A stretch of DNA of 64,000 nt. Source: Donghicola tyrosinivorans (GTDB lineage: Bacteria; Pseudomonadota; Alphaproteobacteria; Rhodobacterales; Rhodobacteraceae). Below the pieces are notes generated by a model. That model was not told the origin of the DNA and ran no database searches. It saw only the letters and a program-made list of their open reading frames with translations. Positions 54,855 to 62,899 of the stretch are shown here, piece after piece. The stretch covers positions 1 through 64,000 of the forward strand of contig NZ_PVTQ01000006.1 of the NCBI RefSeq assembly GCF_003003355.1, read 5' to 3'. The position numbers and the translations under genes are program-made. Position 1 is the stretch's first letter, and every line of letters starts with the position of its first letter.

Positions 54855-55011
54855 TTTCACGGTGGTGTGGGTATTGCAATCATGGGGCGAGTTTTTCTTG
54901 ACTGCACTCCCGCGGGGCGACAAGGCCGCGCCATGACTGTCTTTAAGGGCGACATAAAAGTTTCGTGGACCTGTCACTGTCTCTTTGCATTGCGGTGATT
55001 TCTGAAACCTC

Positions 55012-56091
55012 ATGCAAACGAGTGACCCTTTTATTCAGATCGACAACGTCCGCCGCGCCTTCGAAAACAGCATTGCGCTGGACGGCGTGTCTGTCTCGTT
55101 CGAGCGGGGTGCGTTCTCGGTTTTGCTGGGACCCTCGGGCTGCGGTAAGTCCACCTTATTGCGTCTGATCGCGGGTCTGGACCAGCCGACCGCCGGTGTA
55201 ATCTGGGTTGAGGGCAAGGATGTCACCGCCCTGCCACCAAGCGGACGGGATCTGTCGATGGTCTTCCAGTCCTACGCGCTGTTCCCGCATCTGTCTGTCG
55301 CGCAGAACATCCTGTTTGGATTGACGGTGCGCCGGACAGCCAAGGCGGATATGTCCCGCCGTTTGGCTGTTGTGGCGCAGATGATGGGGTTGTCCGCCTT
55401 TCTGGATCGCAAGCCTGCGCAGCTTTCGGGCGGCCAACAGCAGCGAGTGGCCTTGGCGCGCGCAGTGATCAGCGAACGGCCGATTTGTTTGATGGATGAA
55501 CCTCTTTCGAACCTTGACGCAAAGCTGCGGGCCGAAATGCGGGTCGAGCTGCGGGCTTTGCAGCAAAAGCTGAGGCTGACAGTGATCTACGTGACCCATG
55601 ATCAGGTCGAGGCCATGACCATGGCTGACAAGATCATTGTCATGAACGCGGGCCGTGTTGATCAGGTTGGCACGCCCGAGCAGATTTACACCCGTCCCGC
55701 ATCGACCTTCACGGCGGGCTTTATCGGGACGCCGCCGATGGCCCTGTTCGATCCGGTTGATTTGGCAGGTGGGCCTGTGCCGCAGGTGCGCCAGCCCCAT
55801 GTGATCGGGCTGCGACCCGAAGACATCCACCTTAGCCATTCGGGGCCGACTGCGCGGTTGACGGGCGTTGAATATCTGGGTGCGGACCGACTGATTTCGG
55901 CCCAAGCGGGGCAGACAGCGTTCATCATGCGCACCCCCGCCAGCGCCCCTTTGCCGGCGCCAAAATTCCGGTTTGGTTGGCTTGCCGCATCGGCCAGCGT
56001 CTTTGACGCTACCACAGGCAAACGTTTGCCCCAGTACGATTTTCCCACCCCGTCCCTAGCTCAAAAGGACACGACCCATGAAACTGCGTAA
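55012..56091 (+). CDS. UgpC/MalK-like ABC importer ATPase
   Basis: A 359-residue ATPase of a carbohydrate-type ABC importer. Walker A GPSGCGKST (about residues 43-51), Q-loop FQSYALFPHLSV, signature [14 protein letters not shown], Walker B ICLMDEPLSN and His-switch VIYVTHDQVEAMT are all intact. A C-terminal TOBE-like domain (from about 240) includes VIGLRPEDIHLS. First gene of the ugp-like operon, divergent from the RHH-CHAD-ParA-CYTH operon; its end overlaps the binding-protein gene by 14 bases. Energises uptake by the two permeases encoded downstream. Confidence 0.93.
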   Translation: MQTSDPFIQIDNVRRAFENSIALDGVSVSFERGAFSVLLGPSGCGKSTLLRLIAGLDQPTAGVIWVEGKDVTALPPSGRDLSMVFQSYALFPHLSVAQNILFGLTVRRTAKADMSRRLAVVAQMMGLSAFLDRKPAQLSGGQQQRVALARAVISERPICLMDEPLSNLDAKLRAEMRVELRALQQKLRLTVIYVTHDQVEAMTMADKIIVMNAGRVDQVGTPEQIYTRPASTFTAGFIGTPPMALFDPVDLAGGPVPQVRQPHVIGLRPEDIHLSHSGPTARLTGVEYLGADRLISAQAGQTAFIMRTPASAPLPAPKFRFGWLAASASVFDATTGKRLPQYDFPTPSLAQKDTTHETA

Positions 56092-57352
56092 CGTCTTTTT
56101 CGCCAGCAGCGCGCTTGTCGCTTTGGCAAGCGGTGCTTCGGCACTCGATCTGGAGTTCTACTTTCCCGTAGCCGTCGGTGGCGCGGCAGCGGACACCATA
56201 CAGAGCCTGACCGAAGAATACATGTCCTTGAACGAGGGCGTGAACATCGAGGCGATCTACACCGGCTCTTACGCGGACACGACCACCAAGGCGATCACTG
56301 CCGTGCGTGGTGGCAATGCACCCCAGCTGATCATTTCGCTCTCGACCGACATGTTCACCTTCATCGACGAAGACATGATCGTGGCGTGGGATGATTTCGT
56401 CACCGAAGACGAGCAGAAAGACTGGATCGGCGGCTTTTACTCCGCATTCATGGCGAACAGTCAGACCGAAGGTAAAACCTGGGGTATCCCCTTCCAGCGC
56501 TCGACCCCTGTTCTGTATTGGAACAAAGAGGCCTTTGCCGCCGCAGGTCTGAACCCCGATCAAGGCCCCGCCAACTGGGCCGAGATGGTGGAGATGGGCA
56601 AGGCCCTGACCGTCAAGGATGACGCTGGTAACGTCACCCAATGGGGCGTGCATATTCCGTCGTCGGGCTTCCCCTCGTGGCTCTGGACTGGTGTTGTCGC
56701 TGGTAACGCCGGCAAGCTGGCGGACCAGTCGGGTACCAAGGTGTCTTTTAATTCGGACGAAGCTGTTGGCGCTCTTGAGGCACTGGTTGCCCTCTCGACC
56801 ACGGACGAAGTCATGGCTCCCGGCATTCTGGATTGGGGCGGCACGCCCAAGGCCTTCTTTGACGGTCAGGCCGCGATGATCTGGACCACCACCGGCAACC
56901 TTACCAACGTGCGCACCAATGCGCCCTTTGATTTTGGCGTTGGCTTCCTGCCTGGTCTGACCCAGAACGGCGCACCCACCGGCGGCGGCAACTTCTATCT
57001 GATCAAAGGCTCGGATCAGGCAGAGCTTCAGGGCGCTGCGGATTTCGTGAAATGGGTCACCGCGCCTGAACAGGCCGCCAAATGGACCATTGCAACCGGC
57101 TATGTGGCACCCCGTCCCGACGTTTGGGAAACCGAGACCATGAAGGCCTACACCGCTGATTTCCCGCAAGCGCTTGTCGCCCGTGACCAGCTGGAGTTCG
57201 CCGTTCCCGAACTGTCGACCTTCGAAGGGCCTAAAGTCACCCAGACGCTGAATTCGGCTCTGGAGTCGGCGATCACCGGTCAGGCTAGCCCGCGCGATGC
57301 GCTGGACGGCGCTCAGGCTGCCGCTGAAGCAATCCTGAAGCCCTATTTCTAA
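56078..57352 (+). CDS. UgpB-like periplasmic substrate-binding protein
   Basis: A 424-residue family-1 extracellular binding protein with signal peptide MKLRNVFFASSALVALASGASALD. Its opening DLEFYFPVAVGGAAADTIQSL, then YTGSYADTTTKAITAVRGGNAPQLI, and WGIPFQRSTPVLYWNKEAF, resembles UgpB (sn-glycerol-3-phosphate or glycerophosphodiester binding). The substrate is inferred, but placement beside phosphonate uptake and polyphosphate-linked genes favours an organophosphate. It overlaps the ATPase gene by 14 bases. Confidence 0.9.
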   Translation: MKLRNVFFASSALVALASGASALDLEFYFPVAVGGAAADTIQSLTEEYMSLNEGVNIEAIYTGSYADTTTKAITAVRGGNAPQLIISLSTDMFTFIDEDMIVAWDDFVTEDEQKDWIGGFYSAFMANSQTEGKTWGIPFQRSTPVLYWNKEAFAAAGLNPDQGPANWAEMVEMGKALTVKDDAGNVTQWGVHIPSSGFPSWLWTGVVAGNAGKLADQSGTKVSFNSDEAVGALEALVALSTTDEVMAPGILDWGGTPKAFFDGQAAMIWTTTGNLTNVRTNAPFDFGVGFLPGLTQNGAPTGGGNFYLIKGSDQAELQGAADFVKWVTAPEQAAKWTIATGYVAPRPDVWETETMKAYTADFPQALVARDQLEFAVPELSTFEGPKVTQTLNSALESAITGQASPRDALDGAQAAAEAILKPYF

Positions 57353-57412
57353 ACCCAAGACGCGGGGTGCCTGTCACAGGTGCCCCGTTTCCCTTTCGGG
57401 CGGAGCGATACA

Positions 57413-58285
57413 ATGGTGAAACGGGAATGGATTTACGCGTGGGCGCTGCTCTTGCCTGCTTTTGTATTCCTGATCACGTTCACCCATCTGCCTGCCGTCC
57501 AAACGCTGATCAACAGCCTGTATACCACGCCCAAGGGCCGACGCGCGGCGATGTTCACGGGCCTTGGCAATTATCAGCAAATGCTCAGCGATCCGGTCTT
57601 CCTGAAGGCTATGGTGAATTCTGGGATCTATGCGCTGGTGACCATTCTGGCTTCGATCCTGCTGGCCTTGGCGATGGCGCTGCTGGTGCATCGCAGTTTT
57701 CGCGGCGTGGGCCTCATGCGGATGTCATTTTTCACTCCCACGGTGCTGCCCCTGATCGCGGTAGCGAATATCTGGCTGTTCTTTTACGCGCCGGGGTTTG
57801 GTCTGATCGACCAGATCCGCGTGTTCTTTGGTCTGGCATCAGCCAATTACGCGGGCCAGCCTGATACCGCTCTTTATGCAGTCGCAGCCGTGACGATCTG
57901 GAAAGAGGCGGGCTTTTTCATGATCTTTTTCCTTGCCGCCCTGCAGACCGTCCCCGAAACCCTGCGCGAGGCTGCCGCGATCGAGGGCTGTTCCCGTTGG
58001 ACTTTTTTTCGCCGCGTGACCTTGCCGTTGATCATGCCAACAACGCTGTTTGTCTCGGTCAATGCGGTGATCAACGCCTTCCGGCTCGTGGACCATGTAT
58101 TCGTGATGACCAAAGGCGGGCCGGACAATGCCTCGATGCTGCTGCTTTACTATATCTTCGAGACCGGCTTTCGCTACTGGGACACAGCCTATGCAGGGGC
58201 GCTGACCATGGTTCTGATTGCCATCCTCGCGGCAGTCGGGATCGGGCAGTTCTTTCTGGCTGACAAGCGGGTGCACTACAGATGA
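57413..58285 (+). CDS. UgpA-like ABC importer permease
   Basis: A 290-residue inner-membrane permease with six hydrophobic segments. The EAA-type coupling loop is EAAAIEGCSRWTFFRRVTLPLI (split around residues 190-212), contacting the ATPase. I place the start at ATG 57413 (MVKREWIYAW) behind GGCGGAG rather than the upstream frame start at 57380. It overlaps the second permease gene by four bases. Confidence 0.92.
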   Translation: MVKREWIYAWALLLPAFVFLITFTHLPAVQTLINSLYTTPKGRRAAMFTGLGNYQQMLSDPVFLKAMVNSGIYALVTILASILLALAMALLVHRSFRGVGLMRMSFFTPTVLPLIAVANIWLFFYAPGFGLIDQIRVFFGLASANYAGQPDTALYAVAAVTIWKEAGFFMIFFLAALQTVPETLREAAAIEGCSRWTFFRRVTLPLIMPTTLFVSVNAVINAFRLVDHVFVMTKGGPDNASMLLLYYIFETGFRYWDTAYAGALTMVLIAILAAVGIGQFFLADKRVHYR

Positions 58286-59100
58286 TGCAGGACACAGCCC
58301 TTGATCGCATTTTAATGCGCAGCGGTGGTGCACTGCTGGCGCTGCTTTGGTTTGTACCGCTGGCCTATGCGATTTGGGCAGCCTTTCACCCCGCCGCCTT
58401 TGAGGCACGCTTTGATCTGACCGCGCCGCTGACCCTTGGGAATTTTTCGGCGGCGTGGCAGCAGGCTCCTTTTGCCCGCTATTTTCTGAACACCTTTCTT
58501 TTGGTGGCGATGATCCTTGCAGCGCAACTAGTGCTGTGCACGCTGGCCGCCTTTGCCTTTGCGCGGCTCTCGTTTCCCGGAAAGTCGATCCTGTTCGCCT
58601 TGATCCTGCTGCAACTGCTGGTCATGCCCGACATCCTGCTGGTCGAGAATTATAAGACCATGCGGGCGCTTGGGCTGGTGGATTCAATTCTAGCGATTGG
58701 CCTGCCCTATTTTGCTTCGGGCTTTGCGATCTTTCTGCTGCGCCAAACCTTCATGACCATCCCCAAAGAACTGGATGAAGCCGCGCGGATCGAAGGCTGC
58801 TCCCTTCTTGGCGTCTTGTGGCGGGTCTATGTGCCTTTGGGCAAGCCCGCGATGCTGGCCTTTGGTCTCGTGTCGGTCAGCCATCACTGGAACAACTTTC
58901 TGTGGCCGCTGATCATCACCAATTCGGTCGAGACGCGTCCTCTGACCGTGGGTCTGTCGATCTTTGCTACCACTGACAGCGGCACCTCTTGGGCGGTGAT
59001 CAATGCGGCGACACTGATGACCGCGGCCCCGCTGCTCTTGGGATTTCTTCTGTTTCAACGCCAGTTCGTGCAAAGCTTTATGCGCGCTGGCATCAAGTAA
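58282..59100 (+). CDS. UgpE-like ABC importer permease
   Basis: A 272-residue permease with six hydrophobic segments and the coupling loop DEAARIEGCSLLGVLWRVYVPL. It starts four bases inside the first permease gene and forms the heterodimeric channel with it. The C-terminal part FLLFQRQFVQSFMRAGIK is typical of the MalG/UgpE family. Confidence 0.93.
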   Translation: MMQDTALDRILMRSGGALLALLWFVPLAYAIWAAFHPAAFEARFDLTAPLTLGNFSAAWQQAPFARYFLNTFLLVAMILAAQLVLCTLAAFAFARLSFPGKSILFALILLQLLVMPDILLVENYKTMRALGLVDSILAIGLPYFASGFAIFLLRQTFMTIPKELDEAARIEGCSLLGVLWRVYVPLGKPAMLAFGLVSVSHHWNNFLWPLIITNSVETRPLTVGLSIFATTDSGTSWAVINAATLMTAAPLLLGFLLFQRQFVQSFMRAGIK

Positions 59101-59112
59101 AGGATCACTCAA

Positions 59113-59922
59113 ATGGCTCTGTCCACCTTCGGCGCTGCCGTGACCTATGATGATTTCGGGCATCTCAAAGACTGGCTCTGCGAAGCAAACCGCCCGATTG
59201 AAATTCAGGACTTCGTTTATCCGGATGTGATCGTCGAAGATTGCACGGCGCTGGTCGAAGCCTACCAGAAGGCGCTGGACGGTCACAAAGGCCCGCGCGG
59301 CATCCACGGGCCGTTTTTCGGGCTGGACCTGTCGAACCCTGATCGCGATATCCGCGCAATCGTGCAGCAGCGCTTTATGAAAGGCCTTGAGATCGCCGAA
59401 GCCCTTAGCGCCACCCATATGGTGATCCACAGCCCATTCACCTTCTGGCACCACCTCAACCGCCGGAACTATCCAAATGTGATCCCGGATATGTATGAGG
59501 CCGCCGCCGACTGTCTGACCCCCGTGCTGGCCCACGCGGGCAATATCGGCTGCACGTTGATGCTGGAGAATATCGATGACACCGATCCGGCGACCCGCGT
59601 TGATCTGGTGCGGCAGATCGATCATCCGAACCTCAAGGTTTCAATCGACACCGGCCACGCGGATCTGGCGCATAACAACTATTCCGCGCCGCCAGTGAAT
59701 GACTTCATCGCGGCGGCCAGCGGTGTTCTGGGCCATGTCCATTTGCAAGATGTGGATGGCTATGCAGACCGTCACTGGCATCCGGGTGAGGGCGATATCA
59801 ACTGGTCACCCTTGCTGAAGGCGCTTGAGCGCCTAGAAGAATGCCCGCGCCTGATCCTTGAAGTGCGCCGCTACACGGATCAGTTGCCTAAAACTGTTGC
59901 GTGGCTTGAAGGATTGGCTTGA
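59113..59922 (+). CDS. TIM-barrel sugar-phosphate isomerase/epimerase-like protein
   Basis: A 269-residue protein of the xylose-isomerase-like TIM-barrel (AP endonuclease 2) fold: GIHGPFFGLDLS, THMVIHSPFTFW, CTLMLENIDDTDP (metal Glu), KVSIDTGHADLAH (metal Asp and His), GHVHLQDVDGYADRHWHPGEGDINW and LILEVRR. These supply the usual metal ligands. It closes the ugp-like operon 12 bases after the second permease and probably processes the imported compound. The position replaces the glycerophosphodiesterase UgpQ of enterobacteria; the reaction is unknown. Confidence 0.88.
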   Translation: MALSTFGAAVTYDDFGHLKDWLCEANRPIEIQDFVYPDVIVEDCTALVEAYQKALDGHKGPRGIHGPFFGLDLSNPDRDIRAIVQQRFMKGLEIAEALSATHMVIHSPFTFWHHLNRRNYPNVIPDMYEAAADCLTPVLAHAGNIGCTLMLENIDDTDPATRVDLVRQIDHPNLKVSIDTGHADLAHNNYSAPPVNDFIAAASGVLGHVHLQDVDGYADRHWHPGEGDINWSPLLKALERLEECPRLILEVRRYTDQLPKTVAWLEGLA

Positions 59923-60015
59923 ACTTATTTGTAAATTTGAATTGCAAAAATGGCACGCCAATCTTGAAGCGCAAATAAGGAAAAGCCCTGCCGATACAGC
60001 GAAAAACTACTTATT

Positions 60016-60046
60016 TGGCCGCTCCATTGTATGTGAGCGGCCATTT
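60016..60046 (+). terminator. likely terminator after the ugp-like operon
   Basis: Perfect nine-base stem TGGCCGCTC (60016-60024)/GAGCGGCCA (60035-60043) with a ten-base loop, followed by only TTTCC. It lies 94 bases past the isomerase stop and ahead of the phnC promoter region. Confidence 0.65.
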
Positions 60047-60181
60047 CCATTGTGGCATCTGATTTAGCCGTCCGGAGGTGCTGCACTCTAGGTCATGCAA
60101 AGCGTAATCAAACTTTAACAAAACCGTAAGGAAAGTGACACGGCCAGCCCGCATGAGACTCCGGACAAAACGGGGAACATC

Positions 60182-61006
60182 ATGCTGGACGTTAAAGCGC
60201 TGACCAAGACCTTCGGGAACAATACCGCCGTCGATAAGGTGTCGTTCAAAGTCGAAAAGCCCTGCATGATCGGGATCATCGGGCGGTCGGGCGCGGGCAA
60301 GTCGACCTTTTTGCGAATGGTAAACCGCCTGACCGACGCCTCTTCCGGTGAGTTGCTGTTCGAAGGGCGCAATGTGCTGGAACTGAAGGGCCGCGCGCGC
60401 CGCGAATGGCAGTCCGATTGTGCGATGATTTTCCAACAGTTCAATCTGGTGCCGCGCATGGATGTTGTCTCGAACGTGCTGCATGGCACGTTAGGCAAAC
60501 GCTCGACTTTGGGCACGATGTTCAACTTGTTCACCCAAGACGAAATCCACAAGGCGATTGACCTGCTGGAACGCCTCGGCATTGCCGAACACGCCGCCAA
60601 ACGGGCCGAGGCCCTGTCCGGTGGCCAGCAACAGCGCGTGGCCATCGCCCGCGCCCTGATGCAAGACCCAAAGATAATTCTGGCGGACGAGCCCATCGCA
60701 TCCCTTGATCCGATGAATGCCCAAACCGTGATGGAGGCCCTGCGCCGCATCCACGAAGAAGACGGCCGTATGGTGATCGCCAACCTGCACACATTGGATA
60801 CTGCGCGCCGCTATTGTGACCGCATCATCGGGATGCGCGATGGCCGGATGGTCTTTGACGGCACCCCCGCGCAGCTGACCACCGGTGTTGCCCGCGACAT
60901 CTACGGCGCTGACGAGAATTTCTCAGAGGCTGCGACCTCGACCGAAATCCGTGACCACATCCACTCTGATGAGGCCGAGCGCCTGATCGCCAAGGTCACG
61001 GTCTAA
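60182..61006 (+). CDS. phnC: phosphonate ABC importer ATPase
   Basis: A 274-residue ATPase of the PhnC class. Walker [10 protein letters not shown] (about residues 34-42), Q-loop [19 protein letters not shown] characteristic of PhnC, signature [14 protein letters not shown], Walker [14 protein letters not shown] and [11 protein letters not shown] at the His switch. First gene of phnC-D-E-E; uptake of phosphonates, usually induced by phosphate starvation through PhoB. I did not find a convincing Pho box in the 140 bases upstream. Confidence 0.95.
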   Translation: MLDVKALTKTFGNNTAVDKVSFKVEKPCMIGIIGRSGAGKSTFLRMVNRLTDASSGELLFEGRNVLELKGRARREWQSDCAMIFQQFNLVPRMDVVSNVLHGTLGKRSTLGTMFNLFTQDEIHKAIDLLERLGIAEHAAKRAEALSGGQQQRVAIARALMQDPKIILADEPIASLDPMNAQTVMEALRRIHEEDGRMVIANLHTLDTARRYCDRIIGMRDGRMVFDGTPAQLTTGVARDIYGADENFSEAATSTEIRDHIHSDEAERLIAKVTV

Positions 61007-61072
61007 CCCTTTTCCCCTAGTTTCATCACCCCGCCGATGCTGCGGCGGGTTTCAACAGTTGGAGAGAGAACG

Positions 61073-61978
61073 ATGAAAACTTTGATTGCTGCCGTACTGG
61101 CAACCACCGCGCTGACTGGCGCTGCTGCTGCTCAGGAAATCACCCAGTTCAACATCGGCATTCTGGGCGGCGAGAACGCTCAGGACCGTCTGAACAACCA
61201 CGAGTGCCTGAAGAAATACACCGAAGAGACCCTTGGCGTTGAAGCCAAACTGTTCGCCCCCGCCGACTACAACGGCGTGATCCAGGGTCTGCTGGGTGGC
61301 ACCATCGACATGGCATGGCTGGGTGCATCTGGCTACGCGGCGACCTACCTGCAGGATCCCGAAGCGGTCGAACCCGTGCTGGTCAAAGTCAACATGGACG
61401 GCTCGATCGGCTACTACTCGATCGGTTTCGCCCGCAAGGACAGCGGCATCACCTCGCTGGACGACATGGCTGGCAAAACCTTCGGCTTTGGCGATCCGAA
61501 CTCGACCTCGGGTTACCTGATCCCCTCGATCGAGATCCCCCAGTACAAAGACGGCATCACCATGGAGTCGGGCGACTACTTCAAAGAAGTCACCTTCACC
61601 GGCGGCCATGAGCAAACCATCGTTGCCGTGAACAACGGTGACGTTGACGGTGGCGTGACCTGGGCCGATGGCATGGGCGCGTGGGAAGACGGCTACAACT
61701 CGGGCGCGCTGCGCAAAGCGGTTGATGCAGGTCTGGTCGACATGAACGAACTGGTCGAAATCTGGCGCTCGAAAGAGATCCCCGAAGGCCCCGTCGTCCT
61801 GCGCAAAGCTCTGCCCGCAGACGTCAAAGCCAAGATGACCGCTCTGATCGACGGTCTTTATGAGATGGACAAGGACTGCACCTACAACATCGCGGCAGGT
61901 GACAGCCTTGGCTTCCAGCCCATCACCCACGACAACTACCTCTCGATCATCGAAGCGCGCAAAGCGAAGTCGAACTAA
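61073..61978 (+). CDS. phnD: phosphonate-binding periplasmic protein
   Basis: A 301-residue binding protein with signal peptide MKTLIAAVLATTALTGAAAAQ. QFNIGILGGENAQDRL, LFAPADYNGVIQGLLGGTIDMAWLGASGYA and GFGDPNSTSGYLIPSIEI are PhnD landmarks. The GGAGAG ribosome-binding site fixes ATG 61073. A GC-rich hairpin CCCGCCG (61030-61036)/CGGCGGG (61043-61049) precedes the gene, and a strong terminator follows, both fitting a highly expressed binding protein inside an operon. Confidence 0.95.
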   Translation: MKTLIAAVLATTALTGAAAAQEITQFNIGILGGENAQDRLNNHECLKKYTEETLGVEAKLFAPADYNGVIQGLLGGTIDMAWLGASGYAATYLQDPEAVEPVLVKVNMDGSIGYYSIGFARKDSGITSLDDMAGKTFGFGDPNSTSGYLIPSIEIPQYKDGITMESGDYFKEVTFTGGHEQTIVAVNNGDVDGGVTWADGMGAWEDGYNSGALRKAVDAGLVDMNELVEIWRSKEIPEGPVVLRKALPADVKAKMTALIDGLYEMDKDCTYNIAAGDSLGFQPITHDNYLSIIEARKAKSN

Positions 61979-61993
61979 GATCGTGACCTGATG

Positions 61994-62024
61994 AAAGGCC
62001 CCGTCCCTGTGGCGGGGCCTTTTT
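61994..62024 (+). terminator. intra-operon terminator/attenuator between phnD and phnE
   Basis: Perfect ten-base stem AAAGGCCCCG (61994-62003)/CGGGGCCTTT (62013-62022) followed by TTTTT, 15 bases after the phnD stop. It should lower permease expression relative to the binding protein and stabilise the phnCD message. Confidence 0.88.
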
Positions 62025-62047
62025 GCCTTTCTCCGGAGCCCTTCCCT

Positions 62048-62899
62048 ATGACCTATATTCCGATGGACACCCGCAGCCACTATGCGGCGCTGGTGCGCCG
62101 CAAGCGCCTTTATGGCGGTCTGACCCTTGGTATTTTCGCGCTTTTGATGATTAGCGGCTTCGGGCTGGCCAATGAGCGTAACGCGGGCGGATTCTGGACG
62201 GGCTTGCCGCAAATTTTCGATTTTCCCGCCGCCGTTTGGGCCGATACCGCCAAGCATCTGGCGGAAATTCCGGCCCATCTGGTGCATTATTTCCCTGCGT
62301 TGCTTGAGACGATCAACATCGCCGCCGTCTCGACCCTAGTGGGGGCGCTGTTCGGGACGGTCTTGTCGCTGCTGTCGACCCGCGGGCTGGCCCCTTGGCC
62401 TGCGATGATCCCCGTCTTCCGCCGGATCATGGACATCCTGCGTGCGGTGCCCGAGATCGTCATCGCGCTGATGCTGATCTTTGTGCTTGGCGGTGGACCG
62501 GTTCCCGCGATGATCGCGATTGCGTTCCACACCAGCGGCGCTTTGGGCAAGCTTTTCTCTGAGGTGAATGAGAACGCTGACCTCAAACCTGTCGAGGGGC
62601 TTGCCAGCGTTGGCGCAAAGTGGGGCCAACGTATGTGGCTTGGCGTGATCCCGCAGGTCGCCCCCAATTACTTCAGCTACGGCCTGCTGCGGTTCGAGAT
62701 CAACATCCGCGCCTCGGCAATTCTTGGCTTCGTCGGCGCAGGCGGCATTGGATACGAGCTGAAAAACACCATGTCGTGGGGTCAGGGCAAATTCGATGAG
62801 GCTGCGGCAATCTTCCTGTTGCTGTTCCTGACGATCGTCGCCTTTGACCAACTGTCCAGCTACATCCGCAACCGCCTGATCTCGGAAGGGGGCCACTGA
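62048..62899 (+). CDS. phnE: phosphonate ABC importer permease, first copy
   Basis: A 283-residue permease starting at ATG 62048 (MTYIPMDTRSHYAALVRR) with GGAG upstream; the open frame before it runs through the terminator and is rejected. It has an N-terminal hydrophobic segment, then HYFPALLETINIAAVSTLVGALFG and the typical ASVGAKWGQRMWLGVIPQVAPNYFSYGLLRFE coupling region (split around 190-220) and GAGGIGYEL. Its stop overlaps the next permease start (TGATG). Confidence 0.94.
   Translation: MTYIPMDTRSHYAALVRRKRLYGGLTLGIFALLMISGFGLANERNAGGFWTGLPQIFDFPAAVWADTAKHLAEIPAHLVHYFPALLETINIAAVSTLVGALFGTVLSLLSTRGLAPWPAMIPVFRRIMDILRAVPEIVIALMLIFVLGGGPVPAMIAIAFHTSGALGKLFSEVNENADLKPVEGLASVGAKWGQRMWLGVIPQVAPNYFSYGLLRFEINIRASAILGFVGAGGIGYELKNTMSWGQGKFDEAAAIFLLLFLTIVAFDQLSSYIRNRLISEGGH

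Noticed and set aside
54971-54993. CTGTCAC followed by TTTGCA before the ABC ATPase gene as a Pho box
   Set aside because: Only the first half resembles the PhoB consensus. A matrix search against known alphaproteobacterial Pho boxes would be needed; I do not call it.
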